Shown here piece after piece: positions 1 to 7,475 of a DNA stretch of 64,000 nucleotides. The DNA lies in NCBI RefSeq assembly GCF_022829385.1, contig NZ_JAKSXX010000246.1, positions 124,001 to 188,000 on the forward strand. Reading direction: 5' to 3'. This DNA is from Methylobacterium sp. J-070. GTDB lineage: Bacteria > Pseudomonadota > Alphaproteobacteria > Rhizobiales > Beijerinckiaceae. The position numbers were made by a program, and so were the translations under genes. Within the stretch, counting starts at the first letter, position 1. Each line of letters opens with the position of its first letter. The notes under the pieces were generated by a model. The model did not search any database and was not told the DNA's origin. It was given only the letters and a program-made list of their open reading frames with translations.

Positions 1-808
1 GCAGGTGGCTGGCGAAGGCGTGGCGCAGGACGTGCGGGCTCACGCGGTCGGGACGCAATCCCGCCTCCAGGGCGGCAGCCTTGAGGTCCCGGGCGAAGGC
101 CTGCCGGGTAAGGTGGCCGCTGTCGCTGTCGGCGGGGAACAGCCACGGCGTGTCCTCCGGCACCGCCGTGAGGTGCGCCGCCATGGCGGCGCGGGCCGCC
201 TCCGTCAGGGGCACGAGCCGTTCGCGGCCGCCCTTGCCCTTGATGAACAGAAAGCGCTCGCGGGTCGCGCCGGCGGTGCGCGGCAGGGCGACGAGTTCGG
301 ACACGCGCAGGCCGGTGGCGTAGAGCAGTTCGAGCAGGCAGACCATCCGGCGCGCCCGCCGGACCGCGCCGGGCGTCCCGTCGGCGGCCGACGTTGCCGC
401 CTGTGCGACGGCCAGCAGGCGGTCGACCTCCGCGATGGACAGGACCTTCGGCAAGGTCCGCCCCCGGCGGGGGCCCGAGACGGCGACGCTGGGGTCGGCC
501 TCTGCGACGCCCTCGGCGTACAGGAACTTGTGGAAACCGCGCACGCACGACAGGCGCCGCGCCGCCGAGGACGCCTTCAGCCCGCGGGTCTCGAGGTCGA
601 TCAGGAAGGCCCGGAGCGTCCCGGCCTCCACCTCCGAAACGGCGAGTCCCGACCGGGCGAGGAAACCGAGATAGTCGTCGAGATCGCGGCGGTAGGCGGC
701 CAGGGTGTTCAGACCGGCCCCGCGCTCCGCGGCCAGCATGTCGAGATACTCGGCGACGTCCGGAGAGGACGGCCGAGCGGCTTCGCCGCCGGCCCCGGGG
801 GCGTTCAA
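1..808 (-). CDS. xerD: Tyrosine recombinase XerD, 3' end cut by window edge
   Basis: Site-specific tyrosine recombinase that, with XerC, resolves chromosome dimers at dif. The visible part has the N-terminal core-binding domain (AEYLDMLAAERGAGLNTLAA), the catalytic arginine region (LLYATGLRVSEL) and the HVLRHAFASHL box at the edge. The final catalytic tyrosine lies outside the window. A TTG start at 808-806 overlaps the TGA of the upstream small gene (TTGA), suggesting translational coupling. A later in-frame ATG would remove part of the core-binding domain. xerD beside aroK is usual in Rhizobiales. It is distinct from the island integrase at 17707-18972. Confidence 0.93.
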   Translation of the reverse strand, partial: MNAPGAGGEAARPSSPDVAEYLDMLAAERGAGLNTLAAYRRDLDDYLGFLARSGLAVSEVEAGTLRAFLIDLETRGLKASSAARRLSCVRGFHKFLYAEGVAEADPSVAVSGPRRGRTLPKVLSIAEVDRLLAVAQAATSAADGTPGAVRRARRMVCLLELLYATGLRVSELVALPRTAGATRERFLFIKGKGGRERLVPLTEAARAAMAAHLTAVPEDTPWLFPADSDSGHLTRQAFARDLKAAALEAGLRPDRVSPHVLRHAFASHL

Positions 809-957
809 CGAGCGCCCGGCTGAAGCTTCGAGGCCGGGATGGTCACGATCATCTCCCGCGGCGTCGGCTGGACGAAGTTGGCCAGCGCGAACATGGCGGC
901 GAAGACCAGGCCCGCCAGGATCGCGAGGATGGCAAAGAAACGGAATAGGGTCGGCAC
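805..957 (-). CDS. Small single-pass membrane protein upstream of xerD
   Basis: Fifty codons from a GTG at 957-955, preceded by GAGG about ten bases upstream. The reading frame is open further upstream to an ATG at 1050, but that extension is Arg/Pro-rich and unlike protein. A hydrophobic segment (RFFAILAILAGLVFAAMFAL) is followed by a short polar tail ending in IPASKLQPGAR. The stop overlaps the xerD TTG start. Rhizobiales genomes carry a similar short ORF here, sometimes mislabelled histidine kinase; it has no kinase features. Function unknown. Confidence 0.7.
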   Translation of the reverse strand: MPTLFRFFAILAILAGLVFAAMFALANFVQPTPREMIVTIPASKLQPGAR

Positions 958-1114
958 GTCGGTCGAACCTCGGGCGGACGGGCGCGGTCGCAGGACCCGG
1001 AGCGAGCGGGGGCTTGCCCCGTCTTGCCGCGGGCGCCCGGTTTCCATCACGCGATCGAGGCGCTGACAAGGCCCACAACGACACAGCGATGCGTTTCGCT
1101 GGCCGCTTGAATCG

Positions 1115-1129
1115 CGCTAAGAGCCTGCC
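1115..1129 (+). promoter_or_regulatory. Candidate -10 region of the aroK-aroB promoter
   Basis: The 15 bases CGCTAAGAGCCTGCC here recur exactly at 3023-3037 before tRNA-Thr. TAAGAG could serve as a -10 box about 85 bases before the aroK ATG. The -35 candidate (TTCGCT, 1095-1100) is weak. Confidence 0.3.
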
Positions 1130-1209
1130 GCAGGATGATACACGCGCCGGCGCCCTGCGCCCGAGGCGCCAGGGAGGCAGGGACGCATTTCGATGCGGTG
1201 CAGCGGGCG

Positions 1210-1812
1210 ATGAGCGAAGGGGAGGCGGCGGAGGAGCCGATCGAGGCGCGGCTGCGCCGGGCGCTCGGCCTGCGCTCGATCGTGCTCGTCGGCCTGATGG
1301 GGGCGGGCAAGAGCACCGTCGGCCGTCGCCTCGCCAGCCGGCTCGGGCTGATCTTCAAGGACGCCGACAGCGAGATCGAGGCGGCGGCCGGCCTGACGAT
1401 CCCCGACATCTTCGCGATCTACGGCGAGCCGAGCTTCCGGGACGGGGAGGAGCGCGTCATCTCGCGCCTGCTCCGGGCCGGGCCGCTGGTGCTGGCGACC
1501 GGCGGCGGTGCCTACCTGCGCGAATCCACGCGCAGGCGCATCGCCGAGTCGGCGGTGTCGGTCTGGCTCAAGGCGGATCTCGATGTGCTGATGCGGCGGG
1601 TGCGCAAGCGCGGGAACCGGCCGCTGCTCCACACGGAGGACCCCGAGGCGACGATGCGCGACCTGATGGCGGTGCGCCATCCGGTCTACGCGGCGGCCGA
1701 CGTCGTGGTGATCTCCCGGGAGGTCTCGCACGACCGCGTCGTCCAGGACGTGCTGGAGGCGCTCGATGCCCATCTCAGCGGCGCGTCGTCCATTCCCGTC
1801 GCCGCCCAGTAG
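1210..1812 (+). CDS. aroK: Shikimate kinase
   Basis: Phosphorylates shikimate to shikimate 3-phosphate with ATP (fifth step of the chorismate pathway), cytosolic. The 200-residue protein has a P-loop GLMGAGKST at residues 28-36, the substrate-binding KDADSEIE segment, the glycine-rich ATGGGAYL loop and the lid-type RKRGNRPLL arginines. Length is normal allowing for a roughly 20-residue N-terminal extension. The ATG at 1210 (MSEGEAAEEP) is preferred; the open frame upstream to 1135 is not protein-like. aroB follows after 19 bases, so the two are very likely cotranscribed. Confidence 0.95.
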   Translation: MSEGEAAEEPIEARLRRALGLRSIVLVGLMGAGKSTVGRRLASRLGLIFKDADSEIEAAAGLTIPDIFAIYGEPSFRDGEERVISRLLRAGPLVLATGGGAYLRESTRRRIAESAVSVWLKADLDVLMRRVRKRGNRPLLHTEDPEATMRDLMAVRHPVYAAADVVVISREVSHDRVVQDVLEALDAHLSGASSIPVAAQ

Positions 1813-1831
1813 GATTCCAGCGAGCCCGACC

Positions 1832-2977
1832 GTGACCGAGCCCCAGACCCCACGCGATCCCCTGACGGTCCACGTGCCCCTCGACGGCGACCGCGCCTAC
1901 GACATCCGGATCGGGCGCGGCCTGATCGACGCCGCGGGGGCGCAGGTGGCGGCGCTCGGCGGCCGCCGGGCCGCGATCGTCACGGACCGGACGGTCGGGG
2001 CGCTCTATGCCGACCGGCTGCGGGAAAGTCTGATGCGCGCCGGCCTCGACGCCGGGGTGGTGACGGTGGCGCCGGGGGAGGGTTCGAAATCCTACGCGGG
2101 CTACGCTCAGGTCTGCGACGGCCTGCTGGCGCTGAAGGTCGAGCGGGGCGACCTCGTGGTGGCCCTGGGCGGCGGCGTGGTCGGCGACCTCGCCGGCTTC
2201 GCCGCCGCGACCCTGCGGCGGGGCGTACGCTTCGTTCAGGTCCCGACCAGCCTGCTCGCGCAGGTCGATTCCTCCGTCGGCGGCAAGACCGGGATCAACG
2301 CACCGCTCGGAAAGAATCTGATCGGCGCCTTCCACCAGCCCCGCCTGGTCCTGGCGGACACCGCCGCCCTCGACACGCTCTCCGAGCGCGAGATGCGTGC
2401 CGGCTACGCCGAGGTCGCCAAGTACGGCCTGATCGCCGATTCCGGCTTCTTCGACTGGTGCGAGGCCAACTGGCGCGGGATCTTCGCCGGCGGTCCCGAA
2501 CGCGAGGCCGCCGTGGCATCCTGTTGCCGGGCCAAGGCCGCGGTCGTGACCCGCGACGAGCGGGAGGACGGCGAGCGGGCGCTCCTGAACCTCGGCCACA
2601 CCTTCGGCCATGCCCTCGAGCGCCTCGCGGGGTACGATCCGGACCGGCTGGTCCACGGCGAGGCCGTGGCGATCGGGTTGGCGCTCGCCTTCCGGTTCTC
2701 GGCCCGGCTGGGCCTCTGCGCCGGTCAGGATGCCGGGCGCGTCGCCAACCACCTGGCGCTCGCCGGCCTCCCGACCCGCCTTCAGGCGATCCCGGGCGGC
2801 AGCGGCGATGCGGCGGCGATCCTCGATGCGATGGCGCAGGACAAGAAGGTCCGCGACGGCGCGCTGACCTTCATCCTCGCCCGCGGGATCGGCCAGAGCT
2901 TCATCGCGCCGGGCGTGGACCGCGCCGAGGTGGCGGCCTTCCTGCAGGACGAGCTCGCCTCCGGCACCGGCGCCTGA
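1832..2977 (+). CDS. aroB: 3-dehydroquinate synthase
   Basis: Converts DAHP to 3-dehydroquinate, the second step of the shikimate pathway, using NAD and a divalent metal. Visible family signatures are the NAD-binding GGGVVGDLAGF loop, SSVGGKTGIN, the LNLGHTFGHALE metal-ligand histidines and HGEAVAIG. At 381 residues it has the usual length. A GTG start at 1832 (MTEPQTPRD) with AGGA about 15 bases upstream is chosen over the upstream ATG at 1766, which lies inside aroK. Forms an operon with aroK. Confidence 0.96.
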   Translation: MTEPQTPRDPLTVHVPLDGDRAYDIRIGRGLIDAAGAQVAALGGRRAAIVTDRTVGALYADRLRESLMRAGLDAGVVTVAPGEGSKSYAGYAQVCDGLLALKVERGDLVVALGGGVVGDLAGFAAATLRRGVRFVQVPTSLLAQVDSSVGGKTGINAPLGKNLIGAFHQPRLVLADTAALDTLSEREMRAGYAEVAKYGLIADSGFFDWCEANWRGIFAGGPEREAAVASCCRAKAAVVTRDEREDGERALLNLGHTFGHALERLAGYDPDRLVHGEAVAIGLALAFRFSARLGLCAGQDAGRVANHLALAGLPTRLQAIPGGSGDAAAILDAMAQDKKVRDGALTFILARGIGQSFIAPGVDRAEVAAFLQDELASGTGA

Positions 2978-3002
2978 CGCCGGGTCCGCGTCCCTGGCGG
3001 CC

Positions 3003-3031
3003 TTGCCTAACGCAGGTCGGGCCGCTAAGAG
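3003..3031 (+). promoter_or_regulatory. Candidate promoter of tRNA-Thr
   Basis: TTGCCT (3003-3008) and TAAGAG (3026-3031) are 17 bases apart and end 53 bases before the tRNA. The -10 side lies in the 15-base stretch shared with the aroK upstream region. Confidence 0.4.
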
Positions 3032-3084
3032 CCTGCCACGCCCGGCGCCGACTTGCGCCGCGCGGGGTCCACGTCGTGGCCCGG

Positions 3085-3160
3085 GCCGCAATAGCTCAGC
3101 TGGTAGAGCACCTCATTCGTAATGAGGGGGTCGGGGGTTCGAATCCCTCTTGCGGCACCA
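3085..3160 (+). tRNA. tRNA-Thr (anticodon CGT)
   Basis: The cloverleaf can be drawn by hand. The acceptor stem starts GCCGCA and pairs with TGCGGC; the D arm holds AGCTCAGCTGGTAGAGCA; the anticodon stem-loop is CTCAT-TCGTA-ATGAG with anticodon CGT (reads ACG, Thr); the T loop is GGTTCGAATCC; CCA is encoded at 3158-3160. Its last 45 bases are the attL core of the 16-kb island, so the gene stays intact after integration. Confidence 0.97.
3116..3160 (+). repeat. attL core: 45-bp direct repeat
   Basis: Bases 3116-3160 (anticodon loop to CCA) are identical to 19129-19173. Flanking bases differ on both sides, so 45 bp is the full extent. This is the classical crossover segment of a tRNA-targeting tyrosine integrase. 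Confidence 0.95.
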
Positions 3161-3178
3161 TCACTTAGCCCTCTGCTT

Positions 3179-3221
3179 GCTTACCGGAAACGACGATCGG
3201 TAAGCAGATAGTAAGCAGCGG
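3179..3221. promoter_or_regulatory. Candidate integrase arm-type sites, attL side
   Basis: GCTTACCGG at 3179-3187 faces CGGTAAGC (3198-3205), and GGTAAGCAGATAGTAAGCAG (3199-3218) differs by one base from 18981-19000 beside attR. Repeated TAAGCAG units at both ends are what is expected of integrase arm or Xis sites. Confidence 0.65.
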
Positions 3222-3380
3222 TCGAACGATTATCGTGGACAACTGGCATCACTCAGGAACGGAAACGCCCTGCGGCGGATTCCCCAGCCTCTCACGTCGT
3301 GACAACCGATCTCGGCGTGGGCATATTTTTTCGATCCGAGAGAGTGAGTCGACACCACATCTCGGCATCAGGAGCGTGCA

Positions 3381-3572
3381 ATGACCGACCTTCGCACCGA
3401 TGAGCGGCTGCTGGCAGCGTTGCAGCAGTCGGCCACGATGACTCCGCCCGCCGACCAGATCGAGCGTCAGCGTCTGTCCTTCGTAATGGGCTCGTTGCCC
3501 ATGAGCAGTGATGTCACGCGAGAGGATGTGCGCGAGCTACTGGACCGGCAGAAGGGGCAGCAGCGCGGCTAA
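3381..3572 (+). CDS. Small partner of Fic protein, putative antitoxin
   Basis: A 63-residue protein with ATG preceded by AGGAG. The C-terminal half (RQRLSFVMGSLPMSSDVTRE) resembles the short proteins often encoded just before Fic genes. I do not see a clear S/T-x-x-x-E-G/N inhibitory helix of the VbhA type, so the antitoxin role rests on position and size. The Fic ATG lies 12 bases downstream, so the two are almost certainly co-translated. First gene inside attL. Confidence 0.6.
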   Translation: MTDLRTDERLLAALQQSATMTPPADQIERQRLSFVMGSLPMSSDVTREDVRELLDRQKGQQRG

Positions 3573-3584
3573 CGGCCCCACGCC

Positions 3585-4238
3585 ATGATCCTGCATGAGC
3601 TGGCCGGTGGACGGGAGGACCACCCTGTCTACCGCGCGATGGAAGCGGAGAACGGCAGTCGGCAGTACGATTTTCTCCGCTCCATCGTATCCGCCTCGAT
3701 CGGCATCGGGCGACCGTTTTTCTCTCAGCAGATCCTTAAGGCCCTGAACTATCACGCGATCGCATGCCTGCACTACGACGCTGGCGTTTATCGTCCGTGC
3801 GGCGTGACGGTCGGCGAGCATCGGCCGCCTGATCACTACCGCGTACCGGCGCTCATGGACGACTTCGTGAACGAGGTGAACCGCGTCTGGGACGTTACCG
3901 ACGCGGTGGCCCTTGCGACTTATGTCTTATGGCGCCTCAACAACATCCATCCTTTCATCAATGGGAATGGGCGCACCGCCCGAGCCGCCTGCTATTTCGT
4001 GCTCTGCCTGCGAGCGGGCGGTTGGCTTCCCGGCGATCCGATCCTGCCCGAGCTGATTCGCCGACACAGGGACGCCTACTGCCAGGCTCTCCAATTCGCT
4101 CACGTGACGCACGCGACCACCGGCAACCCCGACCTTCGACCCCTTCACGCGATCGTCGTGCAATTAGTTGAGGAGCAGCTTCGCTCGGCTGGACCAGCCC
4201 AGCCACCGCCTCCGCCGATCGCCCTGCCGGCTCCTTGA
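3585..4238 (+). CDS. Fic-domain protein (probable nucleotidyl transferase)
   Basis: A 217-residue Fic protein. Fic enzymes usually transfer AMP or another phosphate-containing group onto target proteins. The active-site motif HPFINGNGRTAR sits near residues 124-135, with the catalytic histidine, the GNGR anion hole and the last arginine all present. The acidic metal-binding residue usual at the fifth position (HPFxD/E) is Asn here, so activity could differ or be lost. A flap-like segment lies in the first half and a proline-rich tail (QPPPPPIALPAP) ends the protein. Paired with the small ORF just upstream, it resembles a toxin-antitoxin or defence cassette at the island edge. Confidence 0.85.
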   Translation: MILHELAGGREDHPVYRAMEAENGSRQYDFLRSIVSASIGIGRPFFSQQILKALNYHAIACLHYDAGVYRPCGVTVGEHRPPDHYRVPALMDDFVNEVNRVWDVTDAVALATYVLWRLNNIHPFINGNGRTARAACYFVLCLRAGGWLPGDPILPELIRRHRDAYCQALQFAHVTHATTGNPDLRPLHAIVVQLVEEQLRSAGPAQPPPPPIALPAP

Positions 4239-4343
4239 GGGCCGAAAGGGCGATGATGCTCGACGGGTTGGCCTGGAAGCGCGACACGGTCTGGACCGCG
4301 ATCCTTCTGGCGCATTCTGTGAAGGGATGAAAGGAGCGGTCAG

Positions 4344-4850
4344 GTGACGCCAGCCGAGTACGTCGAGGTTGTCGTCATGCCGACGGTGAGGGAGTTCATG
4401 AAGAATCCCGCCGACCGAAGGCTTGCTTACCTGTCCGCGATCGCTGCCTTCCACATCCCAGACTATCTGCTGCGCGCCGGTCCGCCAGCAACCAAGCCGG
4501 AAGCCGAACTGAAGCGTATCCGCGATGTTCTACGTTCGGATCTAATCTACTGGTACGACGCGATCGAAGGCATGGCGAACGGTGCCAAGCACTGCGGCAG
4601 GGATCGGGGCGTGCCGTTCAGGCCTGGTGACGAGGAATACGTGCCACCCTTCGGCTTCGGGGAGGGCTTCGGCGGCTTCGATCATGGACGGTGGGATGGC
4701 CCGGGACTTCGCGCGCCGGCCGGGGACGATCATGTCTTCGTGGACAACGCTCTTGGCTACTTCCTGTTGGCTTGTGCGCGACATTTTCCGGATCACATCC
4801 CGGACATCGAGCCTTCGGATTGGGACCCGAAGTTCAAGCCTGCCGGTTGA
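4344..4850 (+). CDS. Hypothetical protein, 168 aa (island cargo)
   Basis: A GTG start at 4344 sits behind a strong AAAGGAGCGG site. The protein is soluble-looking, with no membrane segment. The N-terminal half is helical with RRLAYLSAIAAFHIPDYLL and WYDAIEGMANGAKHCGRD; a Gly/Phe-rich stretch (PPFGFGEGFGGFDHGRWDG) and a C-terminal FPDHIPDIEPSDWDPKF segment follow. I do not recognise the family. The early Ala-Phe-His-Ile-x-Asp-Tyr helix recalls small proteins beside Fic or restriction genes, but that is not enough to assign a function. The frameshifted RHH-like gene follows directly. Confidence 0.7.
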   Translation: MTPAEYVEVVVMPTVREFMKNPADRRLAYLSAIAAFHIPDYLLRAGPPATKPEAELKRIRDVLRSDLIYWYDAIEGMANGAKHCGRDRGVPFRPGDEEYVPPFGFGEGFGGFDHGRWDGPGLRAPAGDDHVFVDNALGYFLLACARHFPDHIPDIEPSDWDPKFKPAG

Positions 4851-4853
4851 CCG

Positions 4854-5040
4854 ATGCCGGTCGAAGAGGCCGACCCGATTATGGAGGCGGCGACGGCGCA
4901 CGGGGCGCACCGCGCAGCTCAAGCTCAAGCCCGAGACGATCGAGGCGTTCACCCGGATCGCCGACGCGAAGTGGTGGGGGCTCGGCGAGGCTTTCGAGCG
5001 GGCAACGGCGCTTTTGGAGCAAGATGCAGCTAGCAGGTAG
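4854..5040 (+). pseudogene. Frameshifted small RHH-like protein
   Basis: From ATG 4854 the frame reads MPVEEADPIMEAATAHG, then loses protein character. The +1 frame continues as RTAQLKLKPETIEAFTRIAD and ends ALLEQDAASR at 5040. Removing one G from the GGGG run at 4902-4905 joins both into a clean 61-residue protein. The C-terminal part resembles ribbon-helix-helix or small stability proteins (beta strand QLKLK, then helices). It starts four bases after the preceding stop. Either a recent frameshift or a homopolymer sequencing error. Confidence 0.6.
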
Positions 5041-5089
5041 CTACCAACTAATATGTTGCTATCTACTAATAGCTTTCAGGCCGATAATA

Positions 5090-6211
5090 ATGTCGAATAG
5101 CAATCTCCGAGCTAATAAATTTTCATCTCTTGCACTTATAGAGACTATAATAGCGAGCACGATAGCCGCTTTTTTAGCCTGGAAAATCGGCTCGATCAAA
5201 TTTATAATACTATCTAGTTGTATATCTCCGTTCCTTTTGATTAGATCGAAGGAGATAACCGTTGCCACAATAAATAATTGCAATAAAACGATAGAATTCC
5301 TGGGAGAAAGGTCTTTTTTATTTGGAATTACTATGTTCTTTTCGATTGTAGGCGTGGTTTTTGCGGTCAATGTTTATACAACTATCGTTAATGTCGCCAT
5401 AAGTCCCATTAAAGCTATAAAAATGATACCAGAAAATTATTATTACAATGTTTTTGTACTCGATTTTAGAAGCAGCCCTAAAATGATTCCTGGAGTGGAG
5501 GAAGTACCGTATGCTCTGAAGACAGAAGAACAATGGGACTTGTATGCTCTTCTAAAAAAGTATTGGATTTCTGCAAAGGAATTTACATCGAGAAATAAAC
5601 TTTATTTTACCCTACTCGTTGCATTGCCTTGGATTTTATCAATATTACCGATAATACTACCCATAACATTGGGTTCTTTATTGCTTAGATATTCCGTTAA
5701 GAGCACAGCTATTGTCTGGTTGCCCCTCCTATGGGTACTTTATCAGTCAAATCCTGGAAAAGATGTCGATACGCGATTAAATCTAGCTGTTGAGCAACCG
5801 TGGTTCAAAGTAACTTTGGTCTATTCATTGTTTGTAGTCGCATCATTCCTGTTTAAGCTTTACGTATATTTTGCTATCATCGATATTCACTTACCAAACA
5901 GCCTAGGTCCGCTTAAAAGTCTAGGAGACAACCTAATAGATTGCTTTAATATGCCCCTCTGGCAAGTTGCAGGCTTTATCAATGCGCTACTAGCATTGAT
6001 ACTCTATAACGAAGCGAAGAAAAATTCCATCAGAACCGGTACGTTAGAGGCATGGCCCGACAACCGCGTGAGGGCTCTTTATTCTTTTATTCAATCTTCA
6101 AGATCGGCAATATCAATTTACACAGTAAGCTGTTTTATTTATATAATGTTTGCTTCTGCCTCAAATAGGGAATGGCCCGCTGTTAGGCTTATCCTATTCC
6201 CATGGTCGTAG
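5090..6211 (+). CDS. AT-rich multi-pass membrane protein, unknown function
   Basis: A 373-residue protein from ATG 5090 (MSNSNLRANK). The open frame upstream is GC-rich, out of character and overlaps other genes. About eight hydrophobic segments are visible, including ALIETIIASTIAAFLAW, FGITMFFSIVGVVFAVNVY, LPWILSILPIILPITLGSL, VTLVYSLFVVASFLFKLYVY and ISIYTVSCFIYIMFASA. A roughly 90-residue mostly hydrophilic region lies between the third and fourth. Base composition is strikingly AT-rich, with A/T at third positions and codons such as ATA and AAA avoided by every neighbour, so it is a recent foreign gene. No family recognised. Multi-pass proteins in such islands are often defence effectors, but nothing here proves that. 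Confidence 0.75.
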   Translation: MSNSNLRANKFSSLALIETIIASTIAAFLAWKIGSIKFIILSSCISPFLLIRSKEITVATINNCNKTIEFLGERSFLFGITMFFSIVGVVFAVNVYTTIVNVAISPIKAIKMIPENYYYNVFVLDFRSSPKMIPGVEEVPYALKTEEQWDLYALLKKYWISAKEFTSRNKLYFTLLVALPWILSILPIILPITLGSLLLRYSVKSTAIVWLPLLWVLYQSNPGKDVDTRLNLAVEQPWFKVTLVYSLFVVASFLFKLYVYFAIIDIHLPNSLGPLKSLGDNLIDCFNMPLWQVAGFINALLALILYNEAKKNSIRTGTLEAWPDNRVRALYSFIQSSRSAISIYTVSCFIYIMFASASNREWPAVRLILFPWS

Positions 6212-6214
6212 CGT

Positions 6215-6472
6215 CTACTCCACCGTCCGCCAGTTCGCGGGCGGGAGGTCCGGCCCCGGAGACGTCGCGTCGCGCTGGTAGAACAGCCGCCGATCGCCGG
6301 CCACGACCTCGGCGACGTCGTCGATCCCCTCCACGATGCGCGAGACAGCCACGTAGAGGGGGCCCTGCGGCTTCGCGCGGGTGAGAACCTCGATGCAGCG
6401 GCGGCGGAAGAGGCGCCCCTCTTCGAGGAAGGCGACCTCCTCGGCCCTCACGAACACGCCCCGCCTCGCCAT
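6215..6472 (-). CDS. Hypothetical protein, 85 aa
   Basis: Starts at ATG 6472 (MARRGVFVRAEEVAFLEEG) behind a good GGAGGGCGG site, rather than at the upstream ATG 6514. Predicted to be soluble, with alternating helix and strand: RRCIEVLTRAKPQGPLYVAV, then IDDVAEVVAGDRRLFY. It is convergent with the AT-rich membrane gene, with four bases between the stops. Codon use is island/host-like (GC-rich). No family recognised. Confidence 0.6.
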   Translation of the reverse strand: MARRGVFVRAEEVAFLEEGRLFRRRCIEVLTRAKPQGPLYVAVSRIVEGIDDVAEVVAGDRRLFYQRDATSPGPDLPPANWRTVE

Positions 6473-6635
6473 CGCGCCGCCCTCCGTCTCGCAACGGGAT
6501 TTAGAACATAACATGAACGCGTGTAGGGGAGGGATGTCGAACCGTGCGGCCTGAAACCCTTTCTAAAGCCTTTACGAGGCACTTTTGGCCGACGCGCATC
6601 CACAGGGTGCGAAAGGGCTGACGACGGGGGCTTCG

Positions 6636-7181
6636 ATGGGGGTGTCGATACGGGTCATGACCTACGCCGACCTAGAGCAGGAGCTGGGCTTGAAGCCCGC
6701 TTCCGCCCGGCAGCTCGTGCGTCGGAACGGTTGGCGGCGGGTGCCGGGTAACGACGGCCGGACCCGCGTCGAGGTCCCCGCCGAGGAGTTCGAACGGTAT
6801 CTCAAGACCCCTATCGAAGCCTCGGTCGAAGATGAAGAAAACGAGCTCGACACCCCCGTCGAGACCCCGTTCGAAGCCCCTCTCGTCGCCGCTCTCTCGG
6901 CCCATATCGCCCGGCTCGAAAGGGCTCTCGACGAAGCCGAGGCGGCTCTCAAGGCGGTGATCGGCGAGCGGGATGAAGTCCAAGCCTTGACGGCTGCTGC
7001 CCGGGAAGAGGCGATCGCCGCCCGCGGGCAGATCGACGTGCTCCGGGTCCGGCTCGACGCGGAGCGCGAGAGGGGTCTCGCCGCCGCCGCGCGGATCGAG
7101 GAGATCGCCGCCGACCGGGATCGTTGGCACGAGATCACGACGCGGACGCAGAAACCGTGGTGGCGCCGGCTGGCCGGGTAG
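6636..7181 (+). CDS. DNA-binding protein with N-terminal HTH and coiled coil
   Basis: About 181 residues. The N-terminus (MTYADLEQELGLKPASARQL) looks like a helix-turn-helix reading a target; an acidic, Pro/Glu/Thr-rich linker (about residues 55-85) and a long heptad-rich Ala/Glu/Arg coiled coil follow, ending KPWWRRLAG. This architecture resembles KfrA-like or plasmid/phage partition and replication regulators. Start choices are TTG 6585, ATG 6636 and ATG 6657; I use 6636. It is the only clear candidate for a regulator in the cargo half of the island, so it may repress element genes (inference). Confidence 0.65.
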   Translation: MGVSIRVMTYADLEQELGLKPASARQLVRRNGWRRVPGNDGRTRVEVPAEEFERYLKTPIEASVEDEENELDTPVETPFEAPLVAALSAHIARLERALDEAEAALKAVIGERDEVQALTAAAREEAIAARGQIDVLRVRLDAERERGLAAAARIEEIAADRDRWHEITTRTQKPWWRRLAG

Positions 7182-7188
7182 GCGGAGG

Positions 7189-7374
7189 CTACTCCTCCCG
7201 CCCGATCCGCTCGACGATCGCGACCAGCAGCTCCCGACCGGCGGGATCAAGCGGCCTCGGAGGTCCGGCGGAGCGCGGCTTCGGCCCGGAGGTCGGATCG
7301 GAACGCCCGGAGACGCGCGGCCCGGGAGGCGGCGACGTAGGACCGGACGGCTTCGCGGGTCGCTCGGAGGCCAA
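7189..7374 (-). CDS. Possible small Pro-rich protein, 61 aa
   Basis: Open frame with GC-rich third positions. A Pro/Ser/Gly-rich N-terminal half leads to a protein-like C-terminus (LDPAGRELLVAIVERIGREE). Convergent with the preceding HTH gene, with seven bases between the stops. No clear ribosome site or family. Could equally be a chance frame in GC-rich DNA. Confidence 0.35.
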   Translation of the reverse strand: MASERPAKPSGPTSPPPGPRVSGRSDPTSGPKPRSAGPPRPLDPAGRELLVAIVERIGREE

Positions 7375-7475
7375 GATCGGTCTCGAAGGAGTCGGCGGGG
7401 TGTTTCCCGCGGTTAAGTGGCGTCCTTTCGGCTGACGAGGTCCACTTACCGCGAGCCGGCCCTCCTACTTCGACG

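Noticed and set aside
4253..4330. 25-codon frame between the fic gene and the 168-aa gene
   Set aside because: Weak start context, no recognisable features.
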